Positions 54,781 through 64,000 of a stretch of DNA of 64,000 bases are shown piece by piece (the first letter of the stretch is position 1; every line of letters begins with the position of its first letter). Made by a program: the position numbers and the translations under genes. The notes beneath the pieces are model-generated. The model was not told the DNA's origin. It made no database searches and saw only the letters and a list, made by a program, of their open reading frames with translations. Source of the stretch: Ligustrum vulgare (Eukaryota > Streptophyta > Magnoliopsida > Lamiales > Oleaceae). The DNA lies in assembly GCA_963555705.1 (NCBI GenBank), contig OY743169.1:10912014-10976013 (forward strand). Direction: 5' to 3'.

Positions 54781-57700
54781 TCAATGGAGTATACATGATC
54801 CTAATATCTTTACATCAAGTTCTATGTGTTTTGTTCGTGCGTGATAGACTGGATTATAGGCTAAGGCACTGGCTCCCAAGTTATCACACCATATCTTTGG
54901 AATCTCCGTTTGAACCACATTCAGTTCTTGCAATAAGGACCGAATACATAATATTTCAGCCGCTGTGTGCGCCAACGTCCTGTACTCAGCCTCAGTACTG
55001 GACCTTGATACTACCTATTGTTTCTTCGAGCACCAAGATACCAGACTATCCCCCAAAAAAATGCAATAACCAACAGTCGATTTTCTGTCGTCTGGGCAGG
55101 AGGCTCAATCAGCATCTCCAAATGCAAAAATACAGAGTTCTTGTGCACCTTGAATGACCAATCCCAAGTCAAGAGTCCTTTGAATGTATCTAAACAACCT
55201 CTTAATCAAACTCCAGTGAATGTCAGTGGGATTTTGAAGAAATTGGCTAACTCTATTCACTGCAAAGCTATTGTCCGGTCTGGTGTGAGTTAGGTATTGA
55301 AGAGCCCCTACTGCACTTCTAAATTGAGTTGGATTCTTTAGGCCTTCTCCCTCATTTCAGCTGGTTAACTTTCCTGTTGCCATTGGAGTAAGGCTTGGTT
55401 TTAGATTATCAAAGCCAAATCTTTGTAGCATATCAATCGCATATCCTTTCTGAGACAGATGCAAGCCCACTTCATCTCTAAAGAAATCTATTCCCAAGAA
55501 CTTCTTCAATTCACCCATATCTTTTAAAGCAAAAGTAGCATTAAGCTTATCAATCATTTTCTGCAATTTATCAGTGCAACTTCCTGTCAAGATTATATCA
55601 TCAACGTATATGAGTAAATATATGATTTGATCTAATGAAATTAAGTAAAAAACAGAATTATTAGCCCTTGAATGCTTGAATTGCCACTTCAGTAGGGTAT
55701 CCTTGAGTGTTTCATGCCAAGCTCTAGGAGCTTGTTTTAGCCCGTATAATGCCTTGTTTAGTTTACACACATATGAAGATTTATCTCTATCTATAAAGCC
55801 TTGTGGTTGTTCCAGATAAACCGTTTCTTCTAGCCTTCCATTAAGAAAAGCATTATTGATGTCAACCTGTCTGATTGTCCACCCTTTTGTGATTGCTAAT
55901 GTAAGAATGATCTTCAGTGATGGAGCCTTTGCTATTGGACTATATGTTTCATGAAAATCAATCCCAGGTGTTTGCAAGAAGCCCTTTGCAACAAGTCTGG
56001 CTTTATGTCTAATGATTTTTCCATTTGAATCATGTTTGAGCTTGAATACCCACTTACTTCCAATCACTTTCATGTCAGGTTCTGCAGGTACAAGGGTCCA
56101 GGTTTGATTAGCCTTGTTCCAATTCTCATCTTTCAGAGCCTCTGTCGTGTTTGTTGGTTCTACTTCATACTGAATACTAGCTGCAAGATATACTTTAGGC
56201 TTGAAAATTCCAGCCTTACCTCTTGTAATCATGTGATGTCCAACAATCTGATATACAATATTTTGTTCTCTGTCTTCATTAGTTTCAGAGTGTTCACCCT
56301 TAGATTCACGAACATTTTCTGGTTCATCCTCTTCTGATTGTACACCATCATAATTTCTAAAGTCTGTTTCATTCTCATTTGCCATGCCTTCACTAGGAGT
56401 CCTCTGTGCAGAGGTGACTGAGGGAATTGTTATACCAGTTGGTTCATTTGGACTATGAAATAGGTTAGACTCGGTAGGAAGTTGATAGAACATTATGGGG
56501 GAGGTTTTTAGCTGAACTATTTTGTTTAGAAAACCATCTTTGAAAGGGAATTGATTTTCATTGAATATGACATGCCTAGAAATGTACATTTCGCCAACAA
56601 AGTTTAAGGATTTGTATCCTTTATGAGATATACTAGGTCCTAGATAAACACACATTTGAATTTGAAAATCGAACTTATGCTTTTGATACGGTCTTAAGCA
56701 TGGATAGCAAGTACAACCAAACACTTTGAGGTGTTTATAGTTAAATTTCTTGTTGAATAGAAGTTTTTAGGGTGATTTGTGATTTAGTATAGGAGTAGAC
56801 ATTCGATTTATGAGGTAAGTGGTTGTCAAGAAGGCTTCCCACCAATAGTGAAGAGGCATTTGGGCCTGAGCTAAGAGAGTTAGCCCTGTTTTGGTAATAT
56901 GTCGATGTTTTCTCTCTACTCTACCATTTTGTGCAGACGTATAGGGACATGAGTATCTGAGATTAATACCAGATTCATGTGCTAATTTGTCTAGGGACCT
57001 ATACTCTCCTCCAAAGTCAGATTGAATGGTTTTTATTTTTGTTTCAAACTGGTTTTCAACGAATTTTTTGAACTGAATGAAGTGATAGATTACTTCTGAG
57101 TTTTGTTTAAGGGGATATATCCAGGAGTATTTAGTACAATCATCAACAAATAGTAGGTAATATTTAAAACCTGAAGTGGATTTTAGTGGAGCTGGTCCCC
57201 ATACATCAGTGTGTACCAGGTCAAGGGGTTTTGATGCACGTGATGATGATGTTTTGAAGGGTAAAGCATGAGATTTCCCAAACTGGCAAGCATCATAGAA
57301 GGAAGGTTCTTTATTATGAAAATTAGGACCATTACAAGATTTAATGACTTGAGACATTACAGAGGCAGATGGATGTCCTAACCTCCTGTACCATGTTTCA
57401 GAAATTAAACAACTAACTCTAGCAGGACTGGACAGCAGACTTGGGTGGCTCGCTTTGTGGCTTATTCATACTGATGTTGAAACTGAGTTTTTTACTGCTG
57501 GGATATTGGTGGAATTTAGAGGTTGCTGTCAAAGGACTGGTGTTGAGTTTAGGTAGATCCAGCTGGAACAAACCATCTCTAAGTCTCCCCCGCACCAGGG
57601 TTTTCCTTGTTTGCAGGTATTTTATATCACAATAAGAGGGGGGAAATTCAACCATCACATTATTATCAGATGTTAGCCTAGAAATACTCACCAAATTCTT

Positions 57701-58927
57701 CCTGATTTTAGGCAAATGTAGCAGGTTTTTTAATAACAGAGATTTTTCAGAGTTAGTAGCAATGTTTGTAAAACCAGTATGAGAAATTTGTAAGGATTTA
57801 CCATTACCAACCACCATCTTTCTTTTACCTGCATACTCTTTAACTGCTGTGATGTTTTCCTTGCTTGGAGTGATGTGATGACTCGCCCCAGAATTAGCGT
57901 ACCAAGCATCATCATCAACAGTGCTAGGATTAGCAACATAGGCAGATGGCCAGAGTGTTAATATTCTGGCCAGTAGCTCTACTTCCACTAAATTGTTCAT
58001 CATATCTATTGAAACACCATTTTGCAATGTGGTTGTTCATACCACAGATTTAGCATGAGCTCCTGCTGTCAAACGTTCTCCTACTTCTTCCTCTTCCTCT
58101 AGTTCTTCCTCTGTAATTAGAGGTTCTTCCTCCTCTACCTTTCTACCAAACTGAGGATATGTTCTCTGGTGATTTTCTTGAGTCAGATTGATGGACCCAA
58201 AGCTGCTTCTCATTTGATTTAGGTATTCCAATCTACTTTCAAATGTTAAGAGTATAGAGGATAGTTCATGCCAAGATACCTGATCTCTGCTACCTATTTG
58301 AACCACAATTGGAGTATATTCTTCATCCAAACCAGCGAGCACTTGTGTGATCAGATCTGGTACTTCTACTTTCTTCCCAGCAACTTCAAATTTTTTAGCT
58401 AGTTGTTTAACCATGTTGAGATATTGATCCATGCTTAAGGATCCTTTCCTCACTCTTTGAAGCTCAGCAGTTAGGAATGTTATTCTGGACCGGTTTAAGA
58501 TGCCATAGTTTTCAGTGATTGCCTTCCACAATTTGCTTGAATTTTCACAGCCCATGACTCTCATTATCTCTGGAGTCATTGATGAGTATAACCAACCCAT
58601 TAGCGGCTGATCCACCTAATTCCACTTTGAATACTCAGGATTAGGCACTGTCTCAACAGTGACACCTGTTTCAGTGGTAGTTTGAGTGTTTGAGAACTCA
58701 GCAGGGCATTCCTTCGTTCCTAGTAGGTAACCTTCCAAATTGTGGCCCTTCACAATTGGCATAACAATGTTCTTCCAGAGTAGGAAGTTATTTTTATCAA
58801 GCTTGACACTGGGAACTTGAGTTAGGTTCATACCAAAAGGAGTGAGATTGTTTAGCACAGATGATGATTGATTTGTGGAGTTTGATTCAGAATTGAGCGT
58901 GTTATCACCAGAGGTGGCAGTGGCCAT
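54781..58927 (-). pseudogene. Copia gag-pol remnant of element C, multiple stops and frameshifts
   Basis: Gag starts at ATG 58927 and runs 103 codons to a TAG at 58618-58616, then stays open in the same frame to 58037. Around 58060-58010 the zinc knuckle (ICGMNNHIAKWC) can be read only in another frame, with a stop replacing a residue inside it, so at least one frameshift has occurred. Then protease (WYANSGASHHITPS, with DTG changed to NSG), integrase (LDLVHTDVWGP, FVDDCTKYSW, 57357-56767), RT (QVDINNAFLNGRLEE, YVDDIILTGS, 56724-55357) and part of RNase H (STEAEYRTLAHTAAE, CDNLGASALA). The changed protease aspartate and the breaks show that it is dead. Confidence 0.9.
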
Positions 58928-58934
58928 TTTTCTA

Positions 58935-58946
58935 GCTCTGATACCA
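58935..58946 (-). other. Primer-binding site of Copia element C
   Basis: TGGTATCAGAGC on the minus strand is complementary to the 3' end of plant initiator tRNA-Met with CCA added. It lies 8 bases before the gag ATG and 4 bases after the LTR's likely CA end. Confidence 0.88.
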
Positions 58947-59546
58947 AGATTGAAAATAAGAACAAAGACAATGAAAAAATTGAGCTGAGAGAGTGACTTA
59001 GTATATTACTTCTCTGAAAGAATAATACAACTTACATCAAAAAGGAATTAATGCATCTATATATATATATATATTACAAACAATACAAACAGATCAAATA
59101 AAAAAATAAGAGATAACAAATTCTTATAAATTCCTATCCATACGATCTATTATTCTTGAGCAACACTCCAAAGTCTACGGTGGATCTTCACTAAGTCTGG
59201 TAGCTCTCTGCTGAATTTGTTGCATGTGAGAATCTTCTAGAAATGAATCAGATATCATTTTTGAACATCCAAGTATTATAGTTCAAAGCATCTTGATCCT
59301 TGTAGTTGTATTCTCTTGTGAACTGATCCTTTGTACTGACATCTTTGAAGTCTTCATCCTCCTCATCTTTTGTTCCTTCAAGTTGGTCCATAAATCCATT
59401 ATTCTTAACTAGTGAAGACAACAAAATCAAACTTATTGATTGCGATTCATTTCTTTAATGCATTTTCTTATCACTGGGTAAATGTTTATATTCTTTAGAT
59501 ACGCATCTTCCTGACCCTTAGCTAATTTAATTGATTGTTTTCTTAG

Positions 59547-61002
59547 GTTTTTGTGAAGGTTATTCAAGCTAGAGTTGGGCCTATTTCTGATATTGATATG
59601 GCACAAGCTTGTGGTGCATATATTGTTGGATTTAATGTGCGGGATCCTCCTAGTAATATTGCTCTGGCTGCTACGCAAGCTAAAGTGAAGGTACAAGGTT
59701 TTGCTGAAACTTAGGCATGTTTGGCTGAGCTCAAGAAAAAGTAGGAAGTTTTTTCCCAAACATTTTTGGGGGGATTTACTTTATCTTAATTTCAAGTAAA
59801 AATACTGGCTTATTTTAAAGTAACTCTCATTCTACTTTCGAAGCAAGGAACAAATTTGTTTTCAACTAAAACAACAGAATTATTTATTTCAGAACTTTAT
59901 TTAGGTACAAGTAAACTTTTTAAGCTTAACCATGTTCTTAGACAATTGAAATTTGAGTTTTGACTATTTGCAATTTGGGAATCTTAGAGCCCGTTTGGTC
60001 CATAGAAAAGTTTTGATTTTTGTGGTTTTTTTTTTATTTTTTGATGGATGTATGGTTTAAATTGGTTTGAAAAGTAAAAAATTGTGAACTTGACTGAAGA
60101 TGGATGATTGAGATTGAATTTGAAAAGTTTTGGTAAAAATTTTAGATGGACCAAACATGCTCTTAGTATGTTACCATGATTAGATGGCACCTAGCAGCAT
60201 GTCCATTTGGCAATTTATAAAATAGGATTAGTAAGAGGGAAAGTAGTGGGTCCTACAAAATACGTGGATAATAATTAGTAGTTATTAATATATGGTTAAA
60301 ATTAATTTTTTATTTTAACTGAATTTATAAACCATTTATAAATTGGTATCCAAACAGAATACATGTTTGGTAGTTGTTCATAAATGTTTTAAATTATAAA
60401 TCAATAGAAACGAGTGATTGATAGTGGATATTACTTGTGATCGTCATGGAAAATGTGGATAAAAAGTAGTTTGACTGTTTATAATCAAGTTATGAATGGT
60501 AACCAAACATGGACAAAATAAGCTAGTAGTTTCCTTACTCTTGATAATCACTGATTGTAGATATTAGATAAAATTGCATCGATTGATCTACCATCTTTTG
60601 GAGGACATTGGTAATTTCATTGTTAAAAAGGCTCCCGGAACCCTTGAGACCCAGGTTGCGGGAGAAGCCCAAGTGCTGAAAATCTTTGAACTTAAAGGGA
60701 GTAGCAAAGCTAAGGGAGATGATGTGAAGATTGAGGGTTGCAGAGTGATAGATGGCCGTGTCACTAAATCATCAACACTGAGACTTCTTAGAAGTGGAGA
60801 AGTTGTTTTCGAAGGATCATGTGCATCTTTGAAACGTGAGAAACAGGACATGGAGGCCGTTGGCAAGGGGAATGATTGTGGGCTTGTGATCAAAGATTGT
60901 TTTGTTTTCCAGGTTGGAGATGTTATTCAATGCTTGGTTCAAGTGAATAGAAAACCAAAGTTTGTTTCATCAGAAAGTGGGGTTGTTCGAATTGAATGCT
61001 GA
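59547..61002 (+). pseudogene. Mitochondrial-type translation initiation factor IF-2, C-terminal exons only
   Basis: Exon 59547-59690 (48 codons, VFVKVIQARVGPISD...VGFNVR...) and exon 60568-61002 (144 codons plus TGA) join in phase 0. Together they give 192 aa: the last part of IF-2, with VGPISDIDMAQACGAYIVGFN, YHLLEDIGNFIVKKA, CRVIDGRVTKSSTLRLLR, VVFEGSCASLKREKQD and GNDCGLVIKD. This region (domain C1/C2) binds initiator fMet-tRNA in organelle or bacterial-type translation. A full protein is about 700 aa. The GTPase domain (GHVDHGKT box) was not seen anywhere upstream in the window; Copia remnants occupy that space. The surviving exons have no stops. So either the gene was emptied recently, or core exons lie where I could not recognise them. 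Confidence 0.82.
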
Positions 61003-62929
61003 TAATTTTATAATTCAGCTCTTCGATCAACAAATGTCAGCCTATACAATTTTTGTCGAGTAGGTAAAGGAATTTTGTTATACATCTAGATTTTTGTTTT
61101 TTTTCCTGGAAATCAAATTTTTTATTAACTGAGGCCTTTGAAGCCTTGTTGAGTCAATGAATAACACAGAACTACATTAGGTAGTTATATCATTAATTTG
61201 TAAATCTGGCAAAGATATGATTTTCATAGTGAGTTTATAAGTGTATGCTACATGTATAGGTTGATAGATGCATGTCAATTGTCACACGTGCATCTGTCAA
61301 CCTATCTATACAAAATCATCTGTACAGGTAGGTTATTCTGTGAGTTTAATACAAAAGTAGTCATGTACTGAACAATGGAAGAAGAAATTGTACATTATGA
61401 TTGATGGTGATGAGTGTTATCAGTTTCTCTGTATTCTTCTTGTTAGGCTTGTTAATATGCTATATAGTTCATTCCTCTTCATTTATTCTATGGACGAGCA
61501 CGATGTCGCTTGTGTGATAATTAATCTTGAACCAGGTTATGAATGAGATTGCCTATGTCGAGAGGTATGCATCTTCAAGGCTTGGCTGCTACTGCAAATT
61601 AGAGTTTCTGCCCTGGGCCCGAGTAACTTTTGGCCACACCCAGCACTGGAGGATTTTAGATTTCAATACCCATTTGAACGGACATTAACCTGTGAATTTA
61701 CATTTTTTCTATTTATCACCTTTAACGCCAAATTGCATGTCTGCAAATTGGTTCTATGTTTTTTATTACCTGGAAATTGCAATATTTGTAACATAAAATG
61801 TCTCCTTAGAATTATTTTTTTATTACCTTGAAATTACAATATTCACAAGCTTGGCCCACATAGCTCTACACCTTGGTTGCTACTTTTCTAAATCACAAAT
61901 GATCTAGGTGATGGTGGCAATATTACGAAGGAAGAGAACAAGAGGATAGTAATTGTAGAATTCAAAGTCGACTGCCTCTATTTCAGTATTTCTCTTATCT
62001 ATTGCACACACCAAATGCAAATGCAACTGGAAACGGTAGACAACACACATAGCTCATGTTTGGTGAAAATTAAAATTTAGATTTCAATCTAAATTACAAT
62101 CAATAATTAGACTTCACAATTTTTTTAATTTTATCAAAATTTATTAAAAATCTGATTTTAATCCAACTAAACAGGGGCATGGTATAGGGTTTAGGTAAAG
62201 TAGAATGGTTAGACCAAAACTTCTACTAAGTGGGCCAACAAACAAGACCTAAATTCAATCCATAGAGGGTCACACAAAGAACCAGTAGGTCACAAGCAAC
62301 TTGATTCCCTTAAGTTATGAGGAAATTACGTTCAACCCTTCTTTTAAAGTTTCAATTTCATCAATCAGAAGATTCTAGTATTAGTTCAAAAATCAGGTAA
62401 TAATTCATTTTAAATGTCCATTAATAATAATATAGATAAAATAAATAATCTACCCTACTCGTTACCCCCAATCTCAAACCTAAATCAATGCATTTCTCCC
62501 ACTTAAATGAACTTCATTCCCGATGATGAAGAAACTTGCTGCCTGGAGACGGGTTCCTTCAGCAGCGAAGGAAGTCCATGGTGGTTTGTTGGAGGAGTTA
62601 GAGGCGGGTGGTGTCGGAAACAAGGTTGGGTGAGGTTCTAGTGGTGTAGGTGTTGTGTGGTTTTGGCAAATGGTCAATCTCCTCTAGTCTCCCATCAAGC
62701 AAGCTATTGTTAATATCAGTAATAAGGGATATAGGTTTTTGAGCATCTTCCTCAGATCCAGCAGCATGGTAGCGTCCAAAATAAACAATAAACTTATCCA
62801 GTGCTTGAAATTCCAAATGCAAGAGAGATGGACGATCATGGTTGGAGGAGTACACAATTGGTGTGGTGTGGTGGGGTGTAGTTGTGGCGTGTTGACATTG
62901 TGTTGGCGAATGGTGTAGGTGGAGTAGAA
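61003..62929. other. Downstream of IF-2; no gene seen
   Basis: 61003-61600 should hold the IF-2 3' UTR. 62047-62180 is a family 1 MITE-like block (GTTTGGTGAAAATTAAAATT ... AACTAAACAGGGGC). On the minus strand at about 62855-62655 an open frame contains ITDINNSLLDGRLEE, which resembles the Copia RT block QVDINNAFLNGRLEE seen in element C. It may be a very old Copia trace rather than a gene. Confidence 0.4.
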
Positions 62930-63205
62930 GGTGGTGGTCAGGTCACATTCATGTTTAATTCTTAGGTCACACGTCATGTCTCAATTCACATGTACAATCC
63001 TTCAGGTCACATTTTTATTTTCTCAAGTCACACATGTTCATTTCTTCACCTGTTCATTTTCTCGGGTCACACACCTTCAATTCCTCAAGTCACACAATCA
63101 GTTCCTTAGGTCACACGTTTAATTTCCTAAGTCACACGAGTTCCTCATGTCACACATTTAATTTCTCATGCCACGTGTAATATTTCGTAGGTCACATGTA
63201 ATAGT
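62930..63205. repeat. Degenerate tandem repeat with GGTCACAC core
   Basis: About a dozen units of roughly 20-25 bp built around TCCTCAGGTCACACGTTTAA, for example AGGTCACACGT, CAAGTCACACATG, CGGGTCACACACC, TAGGTCACACGTTTAATT. Spacing and sequence vary. No coding meaning is apparent. Confidence 0.75.
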
Positions 63206-63689
63206 TCGTGTTGGTTGTGGGTGGTCGTCGGAGATGTCTTAGACGGTGAATATGATAGTGGTGTTGGTGCTTATGAGATTGTTTTGGTGATAGAGCATCG
63301 AAGAGCACATTTTTTATGGTTAAGGTGATGGTGGGTCGAAGATTATGGAGGTGGTTCGTCGGAGATGCAGGTAGCACGTTGGATGTTGGCGATGGTGAGG
63401 CGTCGATCTGACAAGGATAGGTTGAGGGTTGGAGTAGATTACTTGAAAATTGAAGAGAGAAAATGTGTGTTATTAAAAAAAATATTTGGGAAACTATATA
63501 GTTTATAAATTGATTTATAAATCAGTTTATTTTGAATACCAAACAAATACTAATGTGTCGATATAATTAGGGAACAATGCATAACTCTTATATTTAAAGA
63601 TACAATTTCAAAATCATAGAACTTAAATTTTTCTTTAAAAACAAAGGTGGTAATTAAAATGATTAATATATTTTATCAATTAAATAAAT

Positions 63690-64000
63690 TAAGGTCACAA
63701 TAATAGATAATTTATGATCACAGATCACAATTTATCTGACACAGATTCACAAATCATAAATTTCATAAGTCTTGACTTATTTATTGATCACAAATCACAA
63801 ATTTTATAAATTATAATTTATTTCTCGATCACAAATTACAAAACTAATCAGTCACAAAACAAAAACTTACGAGTTACAATTTATTTTCAATCACCAATCA
63901 CAAATTTTATAGACCATAATTTATTTATCGATCACAAACCACATATTTTATATGTCACTAGTTATTATATTAATTGGTCGCAACTTAATTTTTATTACAA
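63690..64000. repeat. Degenerate AT-rich repeat with ATCACAAATCACAAATTT core
   Basis: Units of about 40-60 bp contain GATCACAAATCACAAATTT and ATAAATTATAATTTATTT-type words, and continue past the right edge. They share the TCACA word with the neighbouring array but differ in composition. Confidence 0.7.

Larger units (their letters stand above)
54781..59240 (-). mobile_element. Decayed Copia element (C), 5' part
   Basis: On the minus strand: LTR DNA (from 58951 rightwards, right edge not found, TATA-like (TA)n at about 59057-59082), primer-binding site at 58946-58935, then gag to RNase H down to 54781, where it stops short against element B. There is no 3' LTR or purine tract. The right limit given is approximate. 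Confidence 0.8.

Noticed and set aside
62598..62855. A new small gene on the minus strand
   Set aside because: The best-looking part resembles the Copia RT block DINNAFLNGRLEE, so an old transposon trace is more likely.

Overview
This window is nuclear DNA of a flowering plant, most likely a eudicot. The genes are split by many GT-AG introns, the intergenic DNA is AT-rich, Ty1/copia retrotransposons are abundant, there is a plant-type initiator tRNA-Met, and the gene families are plant ones: an arabinogalactan peptide, an LRR-III receptor kinase, a plant GT31 galactosyltransferase and a V-ATPase E subunit. I cannot name the species.

Layout: 1-1581 is the 3' end of a Copia element with its LTR. 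1977-3127 (+) is a two-exon AG peptide gene. 3.1-6.5 kb is intergenic, with an hAT-like element and a tRNA-derived SINE. 6488-9659 (-) is an LRR receptor-like pseudokinase. 10352-16546 (-) is a complete, young Copia element with one internal stop and one shortened LTR. 16.5-24.8 kb is gene-poor and holds a 1.3-kb Mutator-like element with long TIRs. 24838-24909 is tRNA-iMet. 25620-27478 (-) is an 8-exon glucose-6-phosphate 1-epimerase. 28513-29683 is a Helitron. 30951-40172 (-) is a 12-exon beta-1,3-galactosyltransferase whose intron 9 carries a mosaic of plastid DNA. 43346-45914 (+) is a 6-exon V-ATPase subunit E. 49310-51027 is another Helitron candidate. 51840-61002 holds the two ends of a mitochondrial-type IF-2 gene, separated by about 7.7 kb containing two decayed Copia elements. 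61-64 kb is gene-free with two degenerate minisatellites.

The exon models of the five intact protein genes were built by hand. Each closes in frame with consistent intron phases: 75, 627, 303, 345 and 229 aa. The genes belong to unrelated housekeeping or cell-surface functions, with no cluster logic. What links the window is transposable-element activity: Copia insertions near the AG-peptide promoter and inside IF-2, Helitron ends next to V-ATPase E, small MITEs in most large introns, and plastid DNA in an intron.

I found no CRISPR array, operon-like system or clearly new enzymatic system. The strongest second-look items are the plastid mosaic flanked by a 32-bp direct repeat, the recent Copia element with a 641-bp deletion confined to one LTR, and the IF-2 gene apparently emptied of its GTPase core.
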